Of a stretch of DNA of 22,416 nt, positions 14,803 through 21,174 are shown in pieces. Position numbers and translations under genes: made by a program. Numbering within the stretch: position 1 is the first letter of the stretch; each line of letters starts with the position of its first letter. The stretch covers positions 1 through 22,416 of the forward strand of contig DCHX01000026.1 in the NCBI GenBank assembly GCA_002315685.1, given 5' to 3'. The stretch is from Ruminococcaceae bacterium UBA1741 (lineage in GTDB: Bacteria; Bacillota; Clostridia; Oscillospirales; Acutalibacteraceae). The notes beneath the pieces are model-generated. The model was not told the origin of the DNA. It did no database searches and saw only the letters and a list, made by a program, of their open reading frames with translations.

Positions 14803-16134
14803 TTACCGTTTTTTGTCGTGTTCGTTGTAGGGTACATATTTTACATTACGGCGTTTTTTATTACCCTTATTAAGCTTATAAACCCCAACAAAAAATGCAA
14901 CAATAAGGAGTCCTATCACAATGTAAACGGCTATCATATACTTTGATATAAAAAATCTTTTTACCGTTCTAAACACATATAGCAAATTACTTCTCTTTAC
15001 ATCTTCCTTTGCTATTAGGTTTACAGTTCCGATAACCTCCTCAGCATAAATCACATCGGCAGTTCCCAAAATATCACCTTTTTTTATCGGCGCATCCACG
15101 GTTTTTTGCTTTAAGTGAGGCTCAATGGTAATAGTAGAGGCATCCGACTTTTTAGGCATTACAGTCAAAAAGCTTTTTTCTATATAAAGGGGTAAAAAAT
15201 CCCGTTCAAGCGACAAGTCAACACCTATTTCGCAAATAGGATTTTTGTCATCAGCCGCCTGCTTAAATTCAAAATTATTAAATGCCCATTTATAAATGTT
15301 TTTGCTGTCAACAAATTCGTGTCTGCAAGAGGGGTCAACGGGGCAACCGAACAAAATACAAATATAGTTATACCCATCGTAAGAAGCGGTAGAAACCAAG
15401 CATCTTCCCGCCTCATCGGTGTATCCGGTTTTTACACCCTTTGCATAAGAATAATAATAATTCGTGGTGCTGTCTTGCAAAAAATTAGTTGTGGATATAG
15501 TTCTTTCCCTCGAAAATTGAGTGGCCGCAACAGTATAGCGGGTAGTTTCGCATATTTTCTTAAAGGTTTCATTTTTAAGCGCATAAGATGTAAGTATCAA
15601 AGTATCGTTTGCGGTAGTATAATTTTGAGTATCGTGAAGTCCCACGGGGTTTTGATAATGGGTGTTTTTCAGTCCTAATTCAGTCGCCTTATCATTCATC
15701 ATCCGAACAAAATTTTCAAGCGTATCGCCATAGTAAATCGCCGCAAGATAAGCACAGTCGCCAAACGAAGCCATAAGCACAAAATAAGCTAAATCAAGTT
15801 GAGAGATTTCCTCACCCGCTTTAAGATTTGAAACAGAACTACCCGTACCGCTTATCAGGGTTAAAACCTCTTGTGTCATAGCAATACGACCTTCGGGATT
15901 AAACTTCTCGCTTTCAAGCATTAAGGTAACTGTCATTATTTTTGTGATAGAAGCGGGGTAAATTTTTGTATCGGGATTACGGGAAAAAAGCACTTCTCCC
16001 GTATCTAGAGACGCAAAAACAGCGGTTTTTGCCGTAATATCAAAGCCGGTAGGCTCATAAGCCGAAGCAGGTACCGTAATACAAGCGGCAATTAAAATAA
16101 AGCATATTAAAATGGAAGAAATCTTTTTTATCAT
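14803..16134 (-). CDS. D-alanyl-D-alanine carboxypeptidase, S11 family (DacF-like), SxN motif altered
   Basis: A 443-residue penicillin-binding-protein-type D,D-carboxypeptidase acting on the outer face of the membrane. It has a signal peptide (residues 1-25, ending PASA), the catalytic SxxK as S62-ITK65, and the KTG triad K235-T236-G237 (AKGVKTGYTDEAG). The second motif, normally SxN in SGND, reads S123-F-G-D, so the catalytic Asn is Gly. A beta-sandwich domain (about 285-390) is followed by a C-terminal membrane helix (about 397-418) and a basic tail. ATG 16134 has GGGGG 5 nt upstream. It is divergent from the metallophosphoesterase gene. Sporulation-type DacF is plausible from the context but not proven. 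Confidence 0.9.
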   Translation of the reverse strand: MIKKISSILICFILIAACITVPASAYEPTGFDITAKTAVFASLDTGEVLFSRNPDTKIYPASITKIMTVTLMLESEKFNPEGRIAMTQEVLTLISGTGSSVSNLKAGEEISQLDLAYFVLMASFGDCAYLAAIYYGDTLENFVRMMNDKATELGLKNTHYQNPVGLHDTQNYTTANDTLILTSYALKNETFKKICETTRYTVAATQFSRERTISTTNFLQDSTTNYYYSYAKGVKTGYTDEAGRCLVSTASYDGYNYICILFGCPVDPSCRHEFVDSKNIYKWAFNNFEFKQAADDKNPICEIGVDLSLERDFLPLYIEKSFLTVMPKKSDASTITIEPHLKQKTVDAPIKKGDILGTADVIYAEEVIGTVNLIAKEDVKRSNLLYVFRTVKRFFISKYMIAVYIVIGLLIVAFFVGVYKLNKGNKKRRNVKYVPYNEHDKKR

Positions 16135-16160
16135 AATATCCCCCGAAAGTATTTTTTATT

Positions 16161-16166
16161 ATTATA
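16161..16166 (-). promoter_or_regulatory. Possible -10 for the DacF-like gene
   Basis: TATAAT on the minus strand, about 27 nt upstream of the start codon. No good -35 lies 17 nt further up (TTTAAT). It sits 10 bp from the -35 of the divergent promoter, so the two polymerases could compete. Confidence 0.45.
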
Positions 16167-16178
16167 CAATAACTATTG
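16167..16178. promoter_or_regulatory. Small palindrome between divergent promoters
   Basis: CAATA-AC-TATTG is a perfect 5+5 inverted repeat between the two -10/-35 elements, and it overlaps the first bases of the plus-strand TTGACA. It could be an operator; it is short and AT-rich, so chance is possible. Confidence 0.3.
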
Positions 16179-16204
16179 ACAAAATTAAAGTATCAAAATA
16201 CAAT
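16176..16204 (+). promoter_or_regulatory. Promoter of the metallophosphoesterase gene
   Basis: TTGACA (16176-16181), 17-nt spacer, TACAAT (16199-16204). Expected start of transcription is near 16211, only about 8-14 nt before the start codon. Confidence 0.8.
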
Positions 16205-16224
16205 AATATTATATTTTTTTGCAA

Positions 16225-16923
16225 GTGGGTGATTTTACGGTTTACATTACGGGCGATATGCACGGCGATATTGAGCGCCTTTATGACAAAGAGTTCAGAA
16301 AGCTAAAAAAGGGCGATACCCTTATCGTTTGCGGAGATTTCGGATACATTTTTGATGGCGGAGAGCTTGAAAAAAAGGTAATAAAATTCTTTTCTACCCG
16401 CAAATTCGTAACCGCGTTTGTTGAGGGCACCCACGACAATATGCAAAAAATAAATCATTCAAGAGTTACCGTTTGGAAGGGCGGAAAAGTACATCGTATT
16501 AAGGGTAATCTTATTCATCTGATGCGAGGACAAATTTTCAGAATTGAAAACCATACCTTCTTTACCTTCGGAGGCGGAGAGAGCATTGACAAGGATATGA
16601 GGGTTGAAAAAGGTCTTTGGTGGCGAGAAGAAGAACCGACACCTACCGAAATGGCACAGGGTGCTATGCGACTTGACGAAGAAAACTGTAAGGTTGATTA
16701 CATCATTACCCACGAGCCACCCTCTCTTGTAAAAAGCTCTATGCTGCTTCGCAACGGAAATATCGACCGAGTAAATAAGCTTAACGGATATTTCGAAGAA
16801 TTAGGCCGTTCTCTTACTTACAAGCAGTGGTTTTTCGGCTCACTTCACGAGGACAAACGAATTACCGTTCATCACACCTGCGTCTTTTCAAAGTTAATAC
16901 CGATAGAACAAGAAAAGAGCTGA
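16225..16923 (+). CDS. Metallophosphoesterase (calcineurin-like), variant metal site
   Basis: A 232-residue cytosolic phosphoesterase. Motifs: GDMHGD (D11, H13), CGDFG (D38), GTHDN (68-72) in place of the usual GNHD/E, THEPP (H163), and GSLH (205-208) in place of GHxH. Two usual metal ligands (Asn and the first His) are thus Thr69 and Ser206. Similar swaps may be shared by a Clostridia subfamily, which I infer from the matching FGGGES and FFGS contexts. The start is GTG 16225 or TTG 16219. No ATG precedes the first motif, and no SD is seen within the very short leader, so initiation may be leaderless-like. It is a lone plus-strand gene with its own promoter and terminator. Substrate unknown. 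Confidence 0.9.
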   Translation: MGDFTVYITGDMHGDIERLYDKEFRKLKKGDTLIVCGDFGYIFDGGELEKKVIKFFSTRKFVTAFVEGTHDNMQKINHSRVTVWKGGKVHRIKGNLIHLMRGQIFRIENHTFFTFGGGESIDKDMRVEKGLWWREEEPTPTEMAQGAMRLDEENCKVDYIITHEPPSLVKSSMLLRNGNIDRVNKLNGYFEELGRSLTYKQWFFGSLHEDKRITVHHTCVFSKLIPIEQEKS

Positions 16924-16951
16924 TTCACAAAAAAGTGAGTCAGCTCTAAAT
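16916..16951. terminator. Bidirectional terminator between convergent genes
   Basis: 13-nt arms (16916-16928 and 16935-16947) with one G-U pair enclose an A6 loop. The left arm contains the TGA stop of the metallophosphoesterase gene. On the plus strand AAATTTTT follows. On the minus strand TTTTCTTGTT follows, ending the spoIIIA-asp23 transcript, whose last stop codon is 7 nt away. Confidence 0.85.
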
Positions 16952-16953
16952 TT

Positions 16954-17301
16954 TTACGCTTGTTCAGCGGTATTATCAATGTCGGAAATTTCAACATTAA
17001 CCTTTGTTACCGCAGTTCCCGTCATATTTTGGATTTTTTCTTTAACATTTTGCTGAACGGCCTCAGCGGTTTCGCGAAGCTTTGCACCGGCTTTAAGTGT
17101 TACAAAAATATTTATGGTGATATTTCCGCTGATATTCTCTATTTTTACGCCCTTAAAAGCATTCATATTTTTAATAGCGCCCTTAATATCAATGGATTTT
17201 TTAGTAAGACCGGCAACACCGTCAATTTCACAAGCGGCAATTTCAGCCATTTTTTCAAGCACTTCGGTACTTACGGAAAGTTCAGTATTATTGTCCTGCA
17301 T
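16954..17301 (-). CDS. Asp23/Gls24 family protein (YqhY-like)
   Basis: A 115-residue soluble alpha/beta protein of the Asp23 (DUF322) family. The pattern VSTEVLEKMAEIAACEIDGVAGL, followed by GNITINIFVTLKAGAKL and VKEKIQNMTGTAVTKVNVEISDI, is diagnostic. In Bacillus and Clostridia the yqhY gene follows spoIIIAH, as here, and has been linked to control of lipid synthesis (acetyl-CoA carboxylase). That role is from the family, not from this sequence. The gap to spoIIIAH is about 60 nt with an SD (GGAGG) and no terminator, so read-through from the sporulation operon is likely. Confidence 0.93.
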   Translation of the reverse strand: MQDNNTELSVSTEVLEKMAEIAACEIDGVAGLTKKSIDIKGAIKNMNAFKGVKIENISGNITINIFVTLKAGAKLRETAEAVQQNVKEKIQNMTGTAVTKVNVEISDIDNTAEQA

Positions 17302-17360
17302 TATGGGTTCCTCCGAATCCTTATTTTTAACTATTGTAACACATTTTCAAAAAATTACAA

Positions 17361-17888
17361 CTATTTTACAGTAACAATTTTTATGTTAGCTAAATTTATT
17401 CCCGTTTGGCTTGTTACGACATCTTGAATTTGAATAGTTTGAGCGGTTGTAAGACCGTCGGATTTTACCACAATATTTGCATTTTTATCCGTAAGCACTG
17501 CAACCGATTGCTTAAATCCCTTTGCCACTAAAAGTGTTTCAATGTTATTAGCCGATTCAATTCTTTTTGCAATTTCTTTTGTAAGATTAATTGCCTCCGC
17601 TTTTTCTTCATCGGTTAATTTATCGCCTTTAAGCAACTCTGTAACAGTTTCTTCGGCTTCCTCTTGGGCTTTTGTACGGTCTTTTTTGACCGTTTCAAAA
17701 TAGTCGGAGGTTTCTGACTTTGCACAGGTCGCAACGGCTGTTGATTTTTTAGAATCAACATATGTAGCCTCTCCCAAATACTTTGAAGTGGACGAAAACT
17801 TCATATTAAGCCAAACCGCTCCGCCCAAGCACAAAACCATTAAAACCGCAATAACTTGACTTTTTCCTAAAACTTTACCTTTTTTCAT
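17361..17888 (-). CDS. spoIIIAH: Stage III sporulation protein AH
   Basis: Mother-cell membrane protein that reaches across the intermembrane space to bind forespore SpoIIQ and forms a ring related to type III secretion EscJ/PrgK proteins. There is one membrane helix (about residues 10-28), a linker, a helical stretch rich in Lys/Glu/Thr (KKDRTKAQEEAEETVTELL) and the ring-building domain (about 85-175) ending GINLANIKIVTVK. Start choice: ATG 17888 with GGAG at 6 nt. The in-frame TTG at 17924 and ATG 17900 lack an SD at the right distance, giving 175 residues instead of 187. It follows spoIIIAG with a 19-nt gap. Confidence 0.95.
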   Translation of the reverse strand: MKKGKVLGKSQVIAVLMVLCLGGAVWLNMKFSSTSKYLGEATYVDSKKSTAVATCAKSETSDYFETVKKDRTKAQEEAEETVTELLKGDKLTDEEKAEAINLTKEIAKRIESANNIETLLVAKGFKQSVAVLTDKNANIVVKSDGLTTAQTIQIQDVVTSQTGINLANIKIVTVK

Positions 17889-17907
17889 AATAATCTCCAT
17901 TCTGATA

Positions 17908-18438
17908 TTAGTTTTTTCCTGCAATATAAATTCGTTTGGATGTTATATCAAGAGCTGCCTCAACGGCACCTCTTATTTTTTCTGATATTACTTCATCATC
18001 TCCGTATTCGCATATTACCGCAACCCCCCTGATTTCCGGCATATTTTCAGTAACTATCAATGCCTTTTCATCTCCGTCGGCCGTTTTTACGGTTATATGC
18101 GAGGACTCTTCTTTTTTGCTGTTTTGGGTTGTCTTTTCGTTATCGGTTGTGTTGGTATCCTTTTTTGTATCATCTGCATAAGAGTACCTCACACCGCTTT
18201 CAAGGGTTATTACAACAGTTGATTTTTTATCGCCCGTTATTCCGTAAACTATATCAACTACGCTCTTTTCAAGTCCTTTTCTGTAAGCCTCGCTGTCAAA
18301 CTCATCACTATCGCCGGTCTTATTTTTCGAAGTCGGAATAAATGATGATAAAAGCACAATAACCATCCCGATAACACCTAAAATTCCAAGTGTTTTTGGT
18401 GTTATTTTTTTTGATAATAGTTTGATTTTTTCATTCAT
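17908..18438 (-). CDS. spoIIIAG: Stage III sporulation protein AG
   Basis: A 176-residue ring-forming component of the SpoIIIA-SpoIIQ channel. The N-terminal membrane helix (about 14-32) is followed by a variable Thr/Lys/Asp-rich insertion (about 90-115) and the ring-building domain. The conserved family stretch VDIVYGITGDKKSTVVITLESGVRY precedes the insertion, and IRGVAVICEYGDDEVISEKIRGAVEAAL follows it. ATG 18438 overlaps the spoIIIAF stop by 8 nt (ATGAATGA). In B. subtilis, AG forms a 30-fold ring; that is family knowledge. Confidence 0.95.
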   Translation of the reverse strand: MNEKIKLLSKKITPKTLGILGVIGMVIVLLSSFIPTSKNKTGDSDEFDSEAYRKGLEKSVVDIVYGITGDKKSTVVITLESGVRYSYADDTKKDTNTTDNEKTTQNSKKEESSHITVKTADGDEKALIVTENMPEIRGVAVICEYGDDEVISEKIRGAVEAALDITSKRIYIAGKN

Positions 18439-18853
18439 TGATTATCAAAACCTCTATGTTTTCATTTTCCCCTATTGCCTTTTTGATTTTTTCTTCGTTT
18501 TCATCCGAATAAACAATAACTTTAATATAATCTATGCTTGTGCCATCCGATTTATCCGTAATTATTTCAACTTTTTCGTATTCTATATTATTTTTATCAA
18601 GCGTGGCTTCAACTGCCGTTTTTACTGCCTTTTCGGGAACATCTTGTTCTAATGTAACCGCATTAAACGATTTATAATCAATATTTATGTTTGCAATTTT
18701 TAAGGATATTGAAAGCAATACCGTCAGTACCGAAAGCGTGATAATATACTTAACCGATTTTGACATTTTCCCGCTTGGAACAATAAAGCTTACAGCACCT
18801 ATTGATGCGGAAACAACGCAAAACGAAATTATAAATTCCGATAAATTATTCAT
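18431..18853 (-). CDS. spoIIIAF: Stage III sporulation protein AF
   Basis: A 140-residue protein with two N-terminal membrane helices (about 7-25 and 35-53) and a soluble alpha/beta domain (about 65-140) with the YEKVEIITDKSDGTSIDYIKVIVY pattern, which resembles other ring-building domains of this operon. It is shorter than the B. subtilis protein (about 206), as is common in Clostridia. ATG 18853 shares one base with the spoIIIAE stop (TAATG). Confidence 0.93.
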   Translation of the reverse strand: MNNLSEFIISFCVVSASIGAVSFIVPSGKMSKSVKYIITLSVLTVLLSISLKIANINIDYKSFNAVTLEQDVPEKAVKTAVEATLDKNNIEYEKVEIITDKSDGTSIDYIKVIVYSDENEEKIKKAIGENENIEVLIINE

Positions 18854-19974
18854 TATCCTTTACCTGCCGAAACAATAATACTAAGAGAAATAATAAATAG
18901 ACTTCCGATAAACAAAACTATCGAAATCATAACCGAAAAAAGTGAACTCACGGCATCAATAAGGTTGGAAATTTTATCCTGCGAAAAAGAATTTGAAACG
19001 GTGTTGCAAAAAAGCAAAACACCCTTCCAAATAAAAAGCTCAAACAATATCGGCACAAAAGCTATTGCAATAGCCACAATGCCGAAGGCACCTACCGAAG
19101 ATTTCAAAAGCGACATTGAGGAATATAGCGTTCCGCTTGCTTCCGCAAGAGCACTTCCCGCTATCGGAACACAGGTACCGACAACAAATTTCGTAGTTTT
19201 AATTGCCAATGAATCGGCGGTGGAGTTTACCGTAGTTTGAAGATTTAAGACACCTACAAATACAGTTAAAACAAGACTAAAACCCCATATCGCAATCTTT
19301 TTTATTGCCTTTGAAACATTAGTAAGTATATCAAGAGGAGATATTGAAGACATTAGACCGAGACTCAAATATCCGCCCATTAACGACATTACCGATTTTG
19401 AGGCAAACTGTGAAATGCAGTTTACAAAAAAGAGTAAAAGTCCGCTTGAATAGGTATTTGTAATTACATTGCCGGAAAGTAACACAACCGAAAAGAATAT
19501 CGGCAAAAACGAAAGCATAAATGTGCAAACATAATTTATTGCCGTAACGCTTGCATTTACGGTACTTAAAACATCGGTAGATACAATTATCGCAACCAAA
19601 AGCGATGCTACCGTTACCAAAACATTTGTCAGTTCGTTTTTCTTTTGAAATGTTCCGAAGCCCGAAAGAATTATTATTATCATAATTATCGAAATTCCGG
19701 CTTTTACAGGTGTTTTAATTCCATCCTTCAAAATATTAAAAAAATATTTAATAAAGCTTTCGCTTGTAAGACTGTTTACCCAATTATAGTCCGAAATATC
19801 TATATCGTTATCCCTTATAAAATTTCCGGTTTTATCATCAATTATTTCTATAAGTTCATCGGTATTTATTATTTCTTTTGTGCCGTTTTCGCTTGTACTT
19901 TCGGCAAAAGTATTTATAGAAAAAATCCAAAATGTCAAAAGAAAAATACACAATATAAAATATATTTTTTTCAT
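18853..19974 (-). CDS. spoIIIAE: Stage III sporulation protein AE
   Basis: Polytopic membrane protein of the SpoIIIA complex, 373 residues. A cleavable signal peptide (MKKIYFILCIFLL, with a site near FAES) is followed by an extracytoplasmic stretch and about seven membrane helices. Conserved family segments visible include LPIFFSVVLLSG, CVPIAGSALAEASGTLYSS and ISNLIDAVSSLFSVM. Start choice: ATG 19974 overlaps the spoIIIAD stop (ATGA) and gives the signal peptide at the N-terminus. A longer reading to 20046 would bury the signal peptide and overlap spoIIIAD by 76 nt. AE is proposed to aid membrane insertion or transport through the channel. Confidence 0.95.
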   Translation of the reverse strand: MKKIYFILCIFLLTFWIFSINTFAESTSENGTKEIINTDELIEIIDDKTGNFIRDNDIDISDYNWVNSLTSESFIKYFFNILKDGIKTPVKAGISIIMIIIILSGFGTFQKKNELTNVLVTVASLLVAIIVSTDVLSTVNASVTAINYVCTFMLSFLPIFFSVVLLSGNVITNTYSSGLLLFFVNCISQFASKSVMSLMGGYLSLGLMSSISPLDILTNVSKAIKKIAIWGFSLVLTVFVGVLNLQTTVNSTADSLAIKTTKFVVGTCVPIAGSALAEASGTLYSSMSLLKSSVGAFGIVAIAIAFVPILFELFIWKGVLLFCNTVSNSFSQDKISNLIDAVSSLFSVMISIVLFIGSLFIISLSIIVSAGKG

Positions 19975-20366
19975 AACTTTGCAAACCTGATAGCAATTTG
20001 AAGAATTGAGTTTATAAGCGGTACCGAAAGAATTAAGAGTGCGCATTTTCCTACAAACTCGGCTTTTTCGGCTAATGCAGTTTGTCCGAAATCTCTACAA
20101 GTATCTGCACAAAAATTCACAAGATATGCAATACCTATCGCCTTTAATACAACACTGAATCCGTCAAAATCAACGCTTGAAGTTTCGTATATTTCCCTTA
20201 CCGTATTTATCGCAGGATAAACCGTTTTAATAACATAAATAAGCAAACTAACGGTTATCGCAACTGAAAATAGGAGCGCATATTCTATCCTGTAATTTTT
20301 AAGCATTACAAGAATAACCGCACATACAATAAGAAGTGCGATAATTTTATAAATATCGCTTATCAT
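19971..20366 (-). CDS. spoIIIAD: Stage III sporulation protein AD
   Basis: A 131-residue membrane protein with four predicted helices, in the family shared by AC and AD. The conserved segment IGIAYLVNFCADTCRDFGQTALAEKAEFVGKCALLILSVP is typical. ATG 20366 overlaps the spoIIIAC TGA (ATGA), so AC and AD are translationally coupled. It is part of the mother-cell membrane platform of the channel. Confidence 0.95.
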   Translation of the reverse strand: MISDIYKIIALLIVCAVILVMLKNYRIEYALLFSVAITVSLLIYVIKTVYPAINTVREIYETSSVDFDGFSVVLKAIGIAYLVNFCADTCRDFGQTALAEKAEFVGKCALLILSVPLINSILQIAIRFAKL

Positions 20367-20557
20367 AGCCCGAAAACACTCTTTATTTCGCCGAAAAGTT
20401 CGGCTATTGCTTTAACTATCATAAGCAAGACTACAACAAGCCCAGCAAGTGTGGTAAGCAATGCCTGTTCTTCTCTGCCCGACCTTACAAGCAAAAGATT
20501 AAGCACCGTTACAATAATGCCGATAGCGGCAATTTTGAAAATAAAATCAACATTCAT
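20363..20557 (-). CDS. spoIIIAC: Stage III sporulation protein AC
   Basis: A 64-residue protein with two membrane helices (about 6-24 and 34-54), the normal size for SpoIIIAC. The short loop SGREEQALLTTLAG is the family hallmark. ATG 20557 has AGGG at a 7-nt gap, 9 nt after spoIIIAB. Confidence 0.93.
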   Translation of the reverse strand: MNVDFIFKIAAIGIIVTVLNLLLVRSGREEQALLTTLAGLVVVLLMIVKAIAELFGEIKSVFGL

Positions 20558-20566
20558 AAATACACC

Positions 20567-21022
20567 CTAAATCATTAAAATTGCAACCGAAAGCCCTGAG
20601 CAAAGACAAACTGTTTGCCATATTTTTGATTTTGATTTATACTCAAAGTCAAGTGTTTCATACCGCTTATACAAAAGATTTCTATAATGAGAAATCCTTT
20701 CGCATTCACCGTTTCGGTCGCTTTTGCCGATTTCAAAAAACAAATTATCAATCAGCTTTTTATCCTCATTTTCTACAAGTTTATTATCAATTATCAAGGT
20801 TTTTCCGTTAAACTCGGCATCGGTTTTTGAAAAACTTTCTTCAATTATTTCTTTTCTTTCTCCTGCACCCATACGAATTTTATTCGAAAGCTCATCAAGG
20901 CAAAAACAAACTTTAAGTAAAAAATCTCTTTTGCTTTTTATGCTTATTGCCTTGTAAAACCCGAAGCCCCAAAACGACAACACAATTATTGTTAATCCGA
21001 TTAGTCTAAAAAGATAATTCAT
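20567..21022 (-). CDS. spoIIIAB: Stage III sporulation protein AB
   Basis: A 151-residue protein with N- and C-terminal membrane helices (about 4-24 and 134-151) around a helical soluble region. The FGFYKAISIKSKRDFLLKVCFCLDELSNKIRMG segment resembles the GspF-like/SpoIIIAB family. Start choice is not settled. ATG 21034 is 1 nt from the only SD (AAAGGA), which is too close. ATG 21022 is 12 nt away, rather far, but lies 2 nt after the stop of a small upstream ORF, so reinitiation is possible. I prefer 21022. The gap from spoIIIAA (about 137 nt) is large for this operon and is described separately. Confidence 0.92.
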   Translation of the reverse strand: MNYLFRLIGLTIIVLSFWGFGFYKAISIKSKRDFLLKVCFCLDELSNKIRMGAGERKEIIEESFSKTDAEFNGKTLIIDNKLVENEDKKLIDNLFFEIGKSDRNGECERISHYRNLLYKRYETLDFEYKSKSKIWQTVCLCSGLSVAILMI

Positions 21023-21024
21023 TT

Positions 21025-21096
21025 TTATGACCATTCCTTTCCGCTTTCACTTTTAGGCACAAACGACCAACGAAAGGAACGGCCATAAAATGCCAT
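21025..21096 (-). CDS. Predicted 23-residue leader peptide between spoIIIAA and spoIIIAB
   Basis: ATG 21096 to TAA 21025, with GAGGA 9 nt upstream. The peptide begins MAFYGRSFRW and ends SGKEWS. It is basic and aromatic, with no membrane helix. Its stop codon lies 2 nt before the spoIIIAB ATG (21022), and its 3' part runs over the spoIIIAB SD. Codons 5-9 form the left arm of the RNA stem that hides that SD. A ribosome translating it would open the stem and could reinitiate at spoIIIAB. Coding status is inference; the ORF is short enough to arise by chance. I know of no named family. Confidence 0.45.
   Translation of the reverse strand: MAFYGRSFRWSFVPKSESGKEWS
21029..21084 (-). promoter_or_regulatory. 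RNA stem sequestering the spoIIIAB ribosome-binding site
   Basis: In minus-strand RNA, GGCCGUUCCUUUC (21084-21072) pairs with GAAAGGAAUGGUC (21041-21029): 13 consecutive pairs, two of them G-U, across a 30-nt loop. The plus strand has A-C mismatches at those two places, so the structure favours the coding-strand RNA. The right arm includes the AAAGGA SD and the ATG at 21034. Confidence 0.55.
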
Positions 21097-21106
21097 GTTT
21101 TCGGTT

Positions 21107-21118
21107 CCTCGTAAGAGG
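21107..21118 (-). promoter_or_regulatory. Small hairpin at the SD of the leader peptide
   Basis: CCTC-TTAC-GAGG in minus-strand RNA. The right arm is the SD (GAGG) of the 23-residue ORF, so the hairpin could limit its initiation. Only 4 bp, so weak. Confidence 0.3.
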
Positions 21119-21146
21119 CGAGAAAAACGGCGCGTTATAATTTTTC

Positions 21147-21174
21147 AAGTTTGGAAGATTTATCTTTCAAACTT
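21147..21174. repeat. Inverted repeat spanning the spoIIIAA stop codon
   Basis: 13-nt arms (21147-21159 and 21162-21174) are separated by 2 nt and include the last codons and the TAA of spoIIIAA. One position is G-U on the plus strand and A-C on the minus strand. No U-tract follows on either side, so it is not a standard terminator. Confidence 0.65.

Noticed and set aside
14784..14803. An intrinsic terminator after the DacF-like gene
   Set aside because: No GC-rich hairpin with a U-tract is present on the minus strand there; the space is taken by the consensus promoter.
19974..20046. A longer N-terminus for spoIIIAE
   Set aside because: It would overlap spoIIIAD by 76 nt and bury the signal peptide; the ATGA-overlap start at 19974 fits the operon.
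21147..21174. A terminator after spoIIIAA
   Set aside because: The hairpin is followed by GAAAAATT on the coding strand, not by a U-run, and the operon continues.
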